Assembly (NCBI GenBank): GCA_002071245.1
Contig: MWEV01000293.1
Coordinates: forward strand, 1-12,498
From: Deltaproteobacteria bacterium ADurb.Bin026
GTDB taxonomy: Bacteria > Desulfobacterota > Syntrophorhabdia > Syntrophorhabdales > Syntrophorhabdaceae
Direction of reading: 5' to 3'
DNA: 12,498 bases
Shown one piece after another: positions 1-7,344 of the stretch. Both the position numbers and the translations under genes were made by a program. The notes beneath the pieces were generated by a model that saw only the letters and a program-made list of their open reading frames with translations, was not told the DNA's origin and did no database searches. Each line of letters begins with the position of its first letter. The stretch's first letter is position 1.

Positions 1-16
1 AAAAAAAGGAGTTGAA

Positions 17-517
17 ATGAAACTTAAAGGAAGAGTCTGGAAGTTTGGGGATAACATCGATACGGACATTATTATACCTGCGCAATATCTTGCACATACA
101 GATCCAAAGGTGCTGGGCCAGCATTGCATGGAACCATTGCGACCTGGATTCAGCAAAGAAGTGAGACAAGGAGATATAATTATAGGAGGCCTTAATTTTG
201 GATGTGGCTCGTCAAGGGAACATGCACCGATTGCCATATCAGCTTTAGGTATACCTCTTGTAATAGCAAAGACATTTGCGAGGATATTCTATAGAAATGC
301 TTTTAACAAGGGGCTTGCGCTTTTGGAAGCCGATATAATCGATTTGGTTGAAGAAGGCGAAGAAATTGAGGTAGATATATCCACAGGAGCCATAAAATGC
401 AATCAAAAAGTGATCAAAGCCAAGCCTATTCCGCCCTTTATGGAAGAACTTATAAATCATGGCGGACTTGTAAAATATCTTAAAAATAAACTGGAGGAAC
501 AGCATGAAAGAGTTTAA
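17..517 (+). CDS. leuD: 3-isopropylmalate dehydratase small subunit
   Basis: Small (swivelling-domain) subunit of the LeuCD isomerase, which interconverts 2- and 3-isopropylmalate in cytoplasmic leucine biosynthesis; the [4Fe-4S] large subunit LeuC is not in the window and may lie upstream. The 166 aa length fits the short LeuD form. The start of the family is clear from GDNIDTDIIIPAQYL (residues 11-25), and the active-site loop FGCGSSREHAP spans 61-71. An AAGGAG Shine-Dalgarno at 6-11 lies 5 nt before the ATG. The stop overlaps asd by 14 nt, so the two are probably translated from one message. The loop after Tyr24-Leu25 reads Ala-His, and this region helps set substrate choice in the IPMI/homoaconitase family, so a related 2-hydroxyacid dehydratase role (homoaconitate, citramalate) is not excluded. 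Family assignment is sure; exact substrate is inferred. Confidence 0.93.
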   Translation: MKLKGRVWKFGDNIDTDIIIPAQYLAHTDPKVLGQHCMEPLRPGFSKEVRQGDIIIGGLNFGCGSSREHAPIAISALGIPLVIAKTFARIFYRNAFNKGLALLEADIIDLVEEGEEIEVDISTGAIKCNQKVIKAKPIPPFMEELINHGGLVKYLKNKLEEQHERV

Positions 518-1520
518 TGTGGCGGTGGCCGGTGCAACTGGAGCTGTAGGAAACGAGATGGTGGCAACACTTGAACAGAGAAAGTTTCCAGTAAAAAACC
601 TTAAGCTTCTTGCCTCGTCAAGAAGCGTTGGCAATACTATTTCATTTAAAGGAATGGACCTGAAGGTCGAAGAATTAAATGAGGAGTCATTCAAGGGTGT
701 TGATATAGGATTATTTTCTCCAGGCGGTTCGGTAAGCCTTAAATTTGCGCCAATAGCAGCAGCAAGCGGATGCGTGGTTATCGACAATACAAGCGCTTTC
801 AGGATGGAGCCGGATATCCCCCTTGTAGTGCCTGAGGTTAATGAGCATGCAATAAAGGACTATAAAAACAGGGGTATCATAGCTAATCCGAACTGCTCTA
901 CGATTCAGATGGTAGTTATATTGAAACATCTTCACGATGCGGCGCGGATTAAAAGGGTTGTTGTTTCCACATACCAAGCTGTTTCAGGAACAGGAAAAAA
1001 GGCAATTTATGAACTTGAGCAACAGGTTCTTGCCATATATGGTCAGAATGAGATTGTGAAAAAGGTTTACCCTCACCAGATAGCCTTTAATTGTCTACCG
1101 CATATCGATTCCTTTATTGAAAACGGTTATACAAAAGAAGAGATGAAGATGGTAAACGAAACAAAAAAGATCATGGAAGATCAGAATATCCAAGTTACTG
1201 CTACAACCGTAAGAGTGCCTGTTTTTTATGGCCACTCTGAGTCTGTTAATGTTGAATTTGAAAAGGATTTGACACCTGAGGAGGCGAGAGAGATTTTGAG
1301 CAAGGCGCCAGGTGTTAAAGTTGTGGATAATCCGTCGAAGAATCTCTATCCTCTTGCAATAAATGCGGCAGGCAAAGATGATATATTTGTGGGACGTATA
1401 AGACGTGATGAGTCTGTTGCACATGGGTTAAACATGTGGATTGTGGCGGATAACATAAGGAAGGGTGCAGCATTGAACGCAGTACAGATAGCAGAGGTAC
1501 TTGCGAAAAAGTATCTGTAA
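504..1520 (+). CDS. asd: Aspartate-semialdehyde dehydrogenase
   Basis: Reduces L-aspartyl-4-phosphate to aspartate semialdehyde with NADPH, the branch point to lysine/diaminopimelate, methionine and threonine. The N-terminal Rossmann motif GATGAVG is at residues 10-16. The catalytic cysteine is Cys131 in NPNCSTIQ, and the general-base histidine is His244 in RVPVFYGHSESVNVE. The length, 338 aa, is typical of the bacterial enzyme. A GGAGG at 493-497, inside the end of leuD, sits 6 nt before the ATG and supports this start and translational coupling. The gene is intact and ends with TAA. No clear intrinsic terminator follows directly. In many related bacteria leuB lies between leuD and asd; here it is absent. 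Confidence 0.96.
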   Translation: MKEFNVAVAGATGAVGNEMVATLEQRKFPVKNLKLLASSRSVGNTISFKGMDLKVEELNEESFKGVDIGLFSPGGSVSLKFAPIAAASGCVVIDNTSAFRMEPDIPLVVPEVNEHAIKDYKNRGIIANPNCSTIQMVVILKHLHDAARIKRVVVSTYQAVSGTGKKAIYELEQQVLAIYGQNEIVKKVYPHQIAFNCLPHIDSFIENGYTKEEMKMVNETKKIMEDQNIQVTATTVRVPVFYGHSESVNVEFEKDLTPEEAREILSKAPGVKVVDNPSKNLYPLAINAAGKDDIFVGRIRRDESVAHGLNMWIVADNIRKGAALNAVQIAEVLAKKYL

Positions 1521-1540
1521 AAATATTGGGTTATTTTTTA

Positions 1541-1592
1541 GCGTGAAGCGATTTAGTGCAAGATTACGATTGAGCAACTAAACGTTTCACGC
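1541..1592. repeat. Imperfect inverted repeat in the asd / 1737-2090 convergent gap
   Basis: The arms are GCGTGAAGCGATTTAG (1541-1556) and CTAAACGTTTCACGC (1578-1592). They pair along their whole length apart from one extra A and one position that is a G-U wobble in plus-strand RNA, with a 21-nt loop. No T-run follows the stem on either strand, so it does not look like a normal rho-independent terminator. It lies in the 216-nt gene-free stretch 1521-1736 between convergent genes. The rest of that stretch shows only a small stem (CATCT at 1596-1600, AGATG at 1607-1611) and no ORF. It could be a REP-like interspersed repeat or an atypical 3'-end structure; a single copy cannot decide. Confidence 0.55.
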
Positions 1593-1736
1593 CGCCATCT
1601 CATGTAAGATGTGCAATAAAAGGGGTTTTGTGGAATACTATCTTTCGTCTTTCGAGAATGAACAAGATCTTTCATCTTTTTGATTCAAGAGAAGAGGCGC
1701 TAAAGACACTTTGGGTTAACAGATAGTAAATCTAAA

Positions 1737-2090
1737 TTATTTGCTAATGGGTGTTTCGCCGTGTTTTGGCGGCTGTGTTTTTTGAATTTCGTCGATCTCT
1801 TCTTCTAAATCGTTTATCTCCAATTTCATCCTTGTTATAGAACTCAATCTTTCCTTTAGAAATGGGCTGTCTGTTTTAGGCGTTTTGCCGGATACGTACT
1901 GGTCATAGACATATTCACCAATTTCTGCGTATATATTATGAATGCTTCGCTTAAGTTTTAGAATATCAACATATTTCTTTTTGCCAATCTTTGCCTGTTT
2001 TTCCACATTGAATGCTAAATCTTGTGCGGTTTCCTTGAGGGTTTTTAAACCTTCTTCAGTTTTTTTCTTCAATTCGTCAATAATAGCCAT
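1737..2090 (-). CDS. Small helical protein of unknown function
   Basis: I do not recognise this 117-aa protein. The start at 2090 is chosen because GGGGGA lies a few bases upstream (minus strand), giving MAIIDELKKK; an in-frame ATG at 2108 would add six residues and has no better ribosome site. The protein is very polar, rich in Lys and Glu, with no signal peptide or membrane segment. It looks almost wholly alpha-helical: a Lys/Glu amphipathic N-terminal helix (about 1-45), a central segment LKLKRSIHNIYAEIGEYVYD, a Pro-containing break (SGKTPKTDSP) and a C-terminal coiled-coil-like acidic helix (MKLEINDLEEEIDEIQ). The tail has two prolines and ends in PISK. It lies 94 nt downstream of the transporter on the same strand and may share its transcript. 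The good ribosome site and sensible composition suggest a real gene; function is unknown. Confidence 0.75.
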   Translation of the reverse strand: MAIIDELKKKTEEGLKTLKETAQDLAFNVEKQAKIGKKKYVDILKLKRSIHNIYAEIGEYVYDQYVSGKTPKTDSPFLKERLSSITRMKLEINDLEEEIDEIQKTQPPKHGETPISK

Positions 2091-2112
2091 ATGTTCCCCC
2101 TTTTTCAATATA

Positions 2113-2155
2113 GGGCGTTTATTTTTCTATTGGTTAAATGCCCTTTGTGTTTTGA
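2113..2155 (+). terminator. Candidate plus-strand intrinsic terminator
   Basis: GGGCGTTTA (2113-2121) pairs with TAAATGCCC (2135-2143) across a 13-nt loop. In plus-strand RNA all nine positions pair (one is G-U), and the stem is followed by the T-rich tail TTTGTGTTTTG. In minus-strand RNA the same site has an A-C mismatch and no U-tail. It therefore points against the two flanking minus-strand genes and could stop antisense read-through coming from asd. The long loop and interrupted T-run make this tentative. Confidence 0.35.
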
Positions 2156-2184
2156 TATTAATATAAGGAAACAGAGCAAACATA

Positions 2185-3441
2185 TCAAGTAACATTTGGT
2201 TTGCCACCATCAACAGTCCGCAAAATGAAATAACCGATAACAAAAAATAGTGAAACAGATAGGACAGCAGGTCTCTGACTTCCAAATGTGGAAGACATTG
2301 CTCCGAAAACAATGGGTCCTAAAATGGCCGATGACTTACCAACAAGGTTATAAACTCCGAAATACTCTGACTCCATACCTTTTGATATGAATTGTGTATA
2401 AAATGCGCGTGTGGCCGCCTGAATTGTGCCGAGGCTAAGGCCAGCCACAGAAGCAATAAGCATAAAATATAATTTATTGTTGACAAAATAGGCAGCGATT
2501 GTGATCGCGATCCATATCAAAAGGGAAAGACATACCACCTTCTTGGGTCCCCAATAGTCTATTGCCCTTGCCATGGTTAAGACGCCTGTAAGCGCTGTTG
2601 CCTGAACAACCAGATACATATAAATTAGTTCTTCAGGCATAAATCCCAGTGTGGTTGCTGCGAATATGCTTGAAAACACGATTACCGTATTGACTCCGTC
2701 CTCATAGATCAGGTACGCGAGTAGAAACCGCCGTTGATCCTTTTTCGACCATATCATTTTGATATGCTTGGCTGTTTCCTTAAAACCATAATTTGCGTAA
2801 ATCATGGGATGTTTTTTCATAAAAGATTTTTGCGGTACACCTTTTTTTTCGTCGCCTGGTAGAAAGAGAAAGGCAGGAACGGAAAACATCATGAAGAATA
2901 GCGCAACCATCGACCATGCGTAGCTTATCATGTTATGTTTTACCAGTATCAAAGCAATGATTAGGGAAAAGATAGAGCCAGCATATCCGATACCAAATCC
3001 CCAGGCTGATACCCTGCCTTGATGTGTCTGCTTGGAAATAATAGGCAGAAAGGCATTATAAAAGATAATGCTACTTTCCATGCCGATGTTTGCAATCACC
3101 ATGAGCGCAAATCCCTCTATGACCATTCCCTTCTGGAGAAAAGAAAAGGATGCGACTGCAAAGATACAAAGAAGCGTGAAGCACAGAAGCATCCTTTTGC
3201 GTGTGTTAGAATAATCTGCAATACCTCCGAGGATAGGGGAGGAGATGGCCACAATGGCCATACTTACAGCAATTGCACGTCCCCACCATAGATCTCCTGC
3301 ACCTGAGTCATTTCCCACAATAAAATTTGCATAGTATACTGGAAAAATTGTGGCAGCTATGACAGCCGAATAGCTCGAATTTGCAAAATCATATAAACAC
3401 CAGGAAAATATCTTTTTGTTCATGAGGTATTTTTGCGACAC
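2185..3441 (-). CDS. MFS transporter, UMF1 / Atg22-like family
   Basis: Inner-membrane major facilitator protein of the UMF1 type (related to yeast vacuolar Atg22, an amino-acid effluxer); the bacterial substrate is unknown. At 418 aa it has about twelve hydrophobic segments. The family N-terminus is clear in FSWCLYDFANSSYS (12-25). The MFS motif-A loop is GGIADYSNTRKRM (72-84) between helices 2 and 3. A long hydrophilic stretch near 196-230 (GDEKKGVPQK onward) separates the two six-helix halves. The C-half carries SLGTIQAATRAFYTQF and the conserved YNLVGKSSAILGP. The start is uncertain: GTG at 3441, or ATG at 3423 (412 aa); neither has a strong Shine-Dalgarno, and both keep the family motif. 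It is divergent from the dGTPase gene and upstream of the small helical protein. Confidence 0.88.
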   Translation of the reverse strand: MSQKYLMNKKIFSWCLYDFANSSYSAVIAATIFPVYYANFIVGNDSGAGDLWWGRAIAVSMAIVAISSPILGGIADYSNTRKRMLLCFTLLCIFAVASFSFLQKGMVIEGFALMVIANIGMESSIIFYNAFLPIISKQTHQGRVSAWGFGIGYAGSIFSLIIALILVKHNMISYAWSMVALFFMMFSVPAFLFLPGDEKKGVPQKSFMKKHPMIYANYGFKETAKHIKMIWSKKDQRRFLLAYLIYEDGVNTVIVFSSIFAATTLGFMPEELIYMYLVVQATALTGVLTMARAIDYWGPKKVVCLSLLIWIAITIAAYFVNNKLYFMLIASVAGLSLGTIQAATRAFYTQFISKGMESEYFGVYNLVGKSSAILGPIVFGAMSSTFGSQRPAVLSVSLFFVIGYFILRTVDGGKPNVT

Positions 3442-3521
3442 ATCTTAACTTTTTTATATTGTACCAATCAACATTAACATTTAGGCGTGGCTTTCAACCT
3501 GTTATTGAATTACTTAAGTTA

Positions 3522-3549
3522 TTGTGATACATTACGAATCTGATCACAA
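3522..3549. promoter_or_regulatory. Perfect 7-bp dyad upstream of the dGTPase gene
   Basis: TTGTGAT (3522-3528) and ATCACAA (3543-3549) form perfect inverted arms separated by 14 nt, ending 9 nt before the proposed dGTPase start. The inner half-sites TGTGA and TCACA resemble CRP/FNR-family half-sites, but the spacing between them is 16 bp, ten more than the usual 6. A weak promoter-like pair, TTGAAT (3505-3510) and TACATT (3528-3533) with 17 bp between, overlaps the left arm. The site could be an operator or an RNA hairpin near the ribosome site. Only the symmetry is seen directly; function is inferred. Confidence 0.4.
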
Positions 3550-3558
3550 AAGATAGAT

Positions 3559-4617
3559 TTGTCGTTTGTGGAATTTAAAGTGGATATCAGAAATAGGTTA
3601 GAGGAAAGAGAAGAATCAATATTATCTCCTTATGCTCAAAGAAGCAATAAGACAAGGGGTAGGCTCAAAGAAGAGACAGAGTGTGATATCCGCCCGGCGT
3701 TTCAGCACGACCGCGACAAGATAATCCACTGCAAGTCTTTTAGGCGTCTCAAGCACAAGACACAGGTGTTTTTATCTCCAGCGGGAGACCATTACAGGAC
3801 AAGGCTTACCCATACGCTTGAGGTATCGCAGATTGCACGAACTATTGCAAGATCCCTTTTGCTCAATGAAGACCTTGTGGAGGCTATTGCTCTAGGTCAT
3901 GACCTTGGTCACACCCCATTTGGTCATGCAGGCGAAGATGTATTGAACAGGATTCATAAAGGTGGCTTCAGGCACTATGAACAGAGTTTGAGGATTGTAG
4001 ATACCCTTGAAAAGGATGGGCAAGGGTTGAACCTTACTGCGGAGGTAAGGGATGGCATACTGAAGCATTCAAAGGGAAAAGGAGAGATAATCCTGAGAGA
4101 TGAACACGAAAAACCACTTACAAAAGAGGCAGAAATTGTCAGAATCGCAGATATCATCGCATATATCAACCACGATATTGACGATGCAACAAGAGGTGGT
4201 GTCATAGCAGAAAAGGATCTGCCGAATGATTCAAGGATGTTTTTAGGTCAGACGACTTCAAAGAGGATTGATAGTATGGTTCGCGGTGTTATTAGCGAGA
4301 CGACGAAATACAACGATTTGCCTGTTTCATTTGGTGAAGAGTTAGAATATCACATTGTAAAATTGAGGGATTTTTTATATGAAAGGGTGTATGACAGCGA
4401 TATAGTCCACAGGGATTTTTTCAAGTGCTCGCGCATCATTGAAGATCTGTATGCATATTTCCTGAAAACACCTGATGCGTTTTTTGCAGAGACAGGTAAA
4501 AATGATTACTACGATGAGCCAGAAGTGTGCGTATGTGATTTTGTCTCCAGCATGAGTGACAGATATGCGTTTACACTCTTTGAAAGGATTTTTCTTCCAT
4601 TGCCATGGAAGATGTAG
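3559..4617 (+). CDS. dgt: dGTPase-like dNTP triphosphohydrolase, HD domain
   Basis: Member of the HD-superfamily deoxynucleoside triphosphate triphosphohydrolases (the class often annotated 'dGTPase-like'), which split dNTPs to deoxynucleoside and triphosphate in the cytoplasm. Family landmarks in order: LSPYAQRS (22-29), ECDIRPAFQHDRDKIIHCKSF (about 41-61), RRLKHKTQVFLS, TRLTHTLEVSQIARTIARSL with His85, LGHDLGHTPFGHAGE with His114-Asp115, and RIADIIAYINHDIDDA with Asp198 as the likely last metal ligand. The length, 352 aa, is normal and the C-terminus is complete. The start is uncertain: TTG at 3559 as listed, or GTG at 3568 or 3580; GTG 3580 gives MDIRNRLEERE, close to the usual family N-terminus. 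No strong Shine-Dalgarno is seen for any of these. Substrate preference among dNTPs cannot be read from sequence. Confidence 0.92.
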   Translation: MSFVEFKVDIRNRLEEREESILSPYAQRSNKTRGRLKEETECDIRPAFQHDRDKIIHCKSFRRLKHKTQVFLSPAGDHYRTRLTHTLEVSQIARTIARSLLLNEDLVEAIALGHDLGHTPFGHAGEDVLNRIHKGGFRHYEQSLRIVDTLEKDGQGLNLTAEVRDGILKHSKGKGEIILRDEHEKPLTKEAEIVRIADIIAYINHDIDDATRGGVIAEKDLPNDSRMFLGQTTSKRIDSMVRGVISETTKYNDLPVSFGEELEYHIVKLRDFLYERVYDSDIVHRDFFKCSRIIEDLYAYFLKTPDAFFAETGKNDYYDEPEVCVCDFVSSMSDRYAFTLFERIFLPLPWKM

Positions 4618-4683
4618 GTGTAGAACAGCGGACAGAGGGACGGTCTGAAATTTGAACGTCTGATAGAAAAGGAGTTTAATGGT

Positions 4684-7344
4684 ATGATGGACAAGGTTTA
4701 TAGCCCACGCGAGATAGAGGCAAAATGGTACACATTATGGATTGAAAAAGGGTATTTTATCGCAGATAATACATCTGAAAACCCTCATTTTTCAATGGTA
4801 ATTCCACCGCCCAATGTAACAGGGTCTTTGCATATGGGACATGCATTAAATAATACTTTACAGGATGTTGTAACGAGATTCAAAAGGATGTCAGGCTTTA
4901 ATACGCTATGGGTGCCGGGAATGGACCATGCAGGCATCGCCACACAAAATGTCGTCGAAAGAGAAATTGCCAAAGAAGGGATCAACCGTGAGATGCTGGG
5001 AAGGGAAAGGTTTATAGAAAGGGTATGGCAATGGAAAGAACGATCCGGCGGCACAATAATTGAGCAGTTGAAAAGACTTGGTTCTTCCTGCGACTGGACA
5101 AGAGAACGATTTACAATGGACGAAGGATTGTCAAGGGCGGTAAGAGAGGTTTTTGTAAGGTTGTATAATGAGGGTTTGATCTATAGAGACAATTACATCA
5201 TAAACTGGTGTCCCCGCTGTAAAACAGCACTTTCAGATCTTGAGGCAGAACACGAGGAAACAGGCGGTTTTCTTTACCATATACATTACCCGCTGGAGGA
5301 TAACAAAGGCTACCTAACTGTAGCAACGACAAGGCCTGAGACCATGTTTGGGGATACTGCCGTAGCTGTTAACCCGGATGATGAGCGTTATAAAGAATAT
5401 ATCGGTAAACATGTGATTCTGCCGATTGTAAATAAAAAGATTCCAGTCATCGGGGATGCATATGTTGATGCTTCATTTGGAACAGGTGTACTAAAGGTTA
5501 CGCCTGCTCACGATCTGAATGACTTTGAGATAGGCAAAAGACATAGGCTTGAAGTGATAAAGGTCATGGACGATGAAGGTTGCATGAACAAATATGCAGT
5601 TCATTATGATGGTATGGACAGGTTCGAATGTAGGGATAAGGTTGTTGAGGAACTTAAACAGAATGGTTTACTCGAAAAATTAGAGCCATACGCACTTGGT
5701 GTTGGTAAATGTTACAGGTGCAAGACGGTTGTTGAGCCCTCGCTTTCATTGCAATGGTTTCTTAAAATGAAGCCTCTTGCAGAGCCCGCTATTGAGGCGG
5801 TAAGAAACCACAGGGTAAGAATAATTCCAGAAATGTGGGAAAAGGTTTATTTTGAATGGATGGAAAATATACGTGATTGGTGTATATCGAGACAGATTTG
5901 GTGGGGTCACAGGATACCTGTATGGTACTGTGATGCTTGTAACAAGATATATGTGTCAGTTGAGGATATGCAAAACTGTGAGGCTTGCAAAGGTCAATTA
6001 AGACAGGAGTCAGACGTACTTGACACGTGGTTTTCATCAGGGTTATGGCCGTTTACAACGCTTGGTTGGCCTGAACAGACCCAGGACCTGAAAACATACT
6101 ATCCTACATCCCTTTTAATAACAGGGTTTGATATCCTCTTTTTCTGGGTGGCGCGCATGATAATGATGGGGCTTAAGTTCATGGATGATGTGCCTTTCAG
6201 GGAGGTATACATCCATGCCCTTGTGAGGGATGCAGAAGGGAAAAAGATGAGCAAATCAAAGGGGAACGTAATCGATCCTTTGACGATGGTAGACCAATAC
6301 GGTACCGATGCGTTCAGATTTTCACTTGTGATGTTGGCGGCGCAGGGAAGGGATGTCCTGCTTTCAGAAGAAAGGATAGAGGGTGTCAGGAATTTCGTAA
6401 ACAAAATATGGAATGCATCAAGGCTCACAATATCGCTGCTTGAGAATAGTCCAGGGGATGTGGCTTACGATACCTCTAAATCTGATATATCAGAAAGATC
6501 TCAGTTTTTGCCTGACAGATGGGTACGCTCAAGGACTCATAAGGTCATTGCAGATGTGATTGACGGTATCAATACATACAGGTTTAACGAGGCTGCAACA
6601 ATCTTGTACAACTTTATATGGCACGAATTCTGTGACTGGTATCTCGAGCTTATAAAACCAAACCTCTATGGAAAGGTAAAGGCATTTGACATTGCATTGA
6701 CAAAAATGGAACTATATAGGACATTGATCGATATATTAAAGCTTTTGCACCCTATCATGCCGTTCATTACTGAAGAGATTTACCAAAAATTGCCGGGTAT
6801 TTCGGCTGAAAGCATTATGATATCGCCCTTTCCTGTTTTTGATGAAAAAGAGGTGGACGAAAGTGCCGAATCAGATATGGATATTATTATGGGTGTTATT
6901 GATGTAATAAGAAATATCAGGGGTGAAACAGGCATTGCCCCTAATGTCAAGATTGAAGCTGTCTTAAGGACGACAGTTCATAGTGCGTTACTTGAAAAAT
7001 ATGAGTTTTACATCAAGGAATTGGCAAGGCTTGAGCATCTTTCGTTTGCCGGTGAACAGGCACCTGAAAAATCAGCCATAGGATTGTACAAAGGCGTAGA
7101 GGTATTTGTACCTGTAAAAGACCTTATCGATATACCCAAAGAACTTGCAAGAGTCGAAAAGGAACTGTTGAAAATCGATGATGAGATTGAGAGACTCAAC
7201 AAAAAGCTTAATAATGCGTCTTTTCGTGAAAAGGCGCCTCAGGAAGTAATTGAAAAAAATGAGCTGAGCTACAACGTGTTCATGGAAAAAAGGGCTAAGC
7301 TTATGACAAGCAGAAATATCTTTGAAAGCCTTTGCGGAGATTAA
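4684..7344 (+). CDS. valS: Valyl-tRNA synthetase
   Basis: Class I synthetase that charges tRNA-Val in the cytoplasm. PPPNVTGSLHMGHALN carries the HIGH signature as HMGH (50-53), and KMSKS is at 521-525 (GKKMSKSKGNVIDP). The large editing (CP1) domain includes TVATTRPETMFGDTAVAVNP. Cysteine pairs CPRC, CYRC and CDAC/CEAC suggest zinc-binding knuckles. An anticodon-binding region follows, and the C-terminal Val-RS coiled coil is visible in DIPKELARVEKELLKIDDEI. At 886 aa the protein is full length. GGAG at 4671-4674 lies 9 nt before ATG 4684; the next codon is also ATG and could serve. The 66-nt gap after dgt is too short for a T-box leader. The stop codon directly abuts the next gene. Confidence 0.98.
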   Translation: MMDKVYSPREIEAKWYTLWIEKGYFIADNTSENPHFSMVIPPPNVTGSLHMGHALNNTLQDVVTRFKRMSGFNTLWVPGMDHAGIATQNVVEREIAKEGINREMLGRERFIERVWQWKERSGGTIIEQLKRLGSSCDWTRERFTMDEGLSRAVREVFVRLYNEGLIYRDNYIINWCPRCKTALSDLEAEHEETGGFLYHIHYPLEDNKGYLTVATTRPETMFGDTAVAVNPDDERYKEYIGKHVILPIVNKKIPVIGDAYVDASFGTGVLKVTPAHDLNDFEIGKRHRLEVIKVMDDEGCMNKYAVHYDGMDRFECRDKVVEELKQNGLLEKLEPYALGVGKCYRCKTVVEPSLSLQWFLKMKPLAEPAIEAVRNHRVRIIPEMWEKVYFEWMENIRDWCISRQIWWGHRIPVWYCDACNKIYVSVEDMQNCEACKGQLRQESDVLDTWFSSGLWPFTTLGWPEQTQDLKTYYPTSLLITGFDILFFWVARMIMMGLKFMDDVPFREVYIHALVRDAEGKKMSKSKGNVIDPLTMVDQYGTDAFRFSLVMLAAQGRDVLLSEERIEGVRNFVNKIWNASRLTISLLENSPGDVAYDTSKSDISERSQFLPDRWVRSRTHKVIADVIDGINTYRFNEAATILYNFIWHEFCDWYLELIKPNLYGKVKAFDIALTKMELYRTLIDILKLLHPIMPFITEEIYQKLPGISAESIMISPFPVFDEKEVDESAESDMDIIMGVIDVIRNIRGETGIAPNVKIEAVLRTTVHSALLEKYEFYIKELARLEHLSFAGEQAPEKSAIGLYKGVEVFVPVKDLIDIPKELARVEKELLKIDDEIERLNKKLNNASFREKAPQEVIEKNELSYNVFMEKRAKLMTSRNIFESLCGD

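Noticed and set aside
245..787. Long minus-strand open frame opposite leuD and asd.
   Set aside because: It lies opposite two well-conserved enzymes, has no plausible ribosome site or recognisable protein, and is a shadow frame; the same holds for the other antisense frames across valS, gatA, the DUF294 gene and the UDG gene.
3505..3533. TTGAAT-N17-TACATT as a promoter for the dGTPase gene.
   Set aside because: Only four of six bases match in each hexamer, no better than chance in A/T-rich DNA; mentioned only in the dyad entry.
4618..4683. T-box riboswitch before valS.
   Set aside because: The gap is only 66 nt, with no T-box core sequence or specifier stem.
6687..6720. Two TTGACA motifs and TATATA inside valS.
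   Set aside because: The spacings to TATATA are about 10 and 21 bp, outside the functional range, and the DNA is coding.
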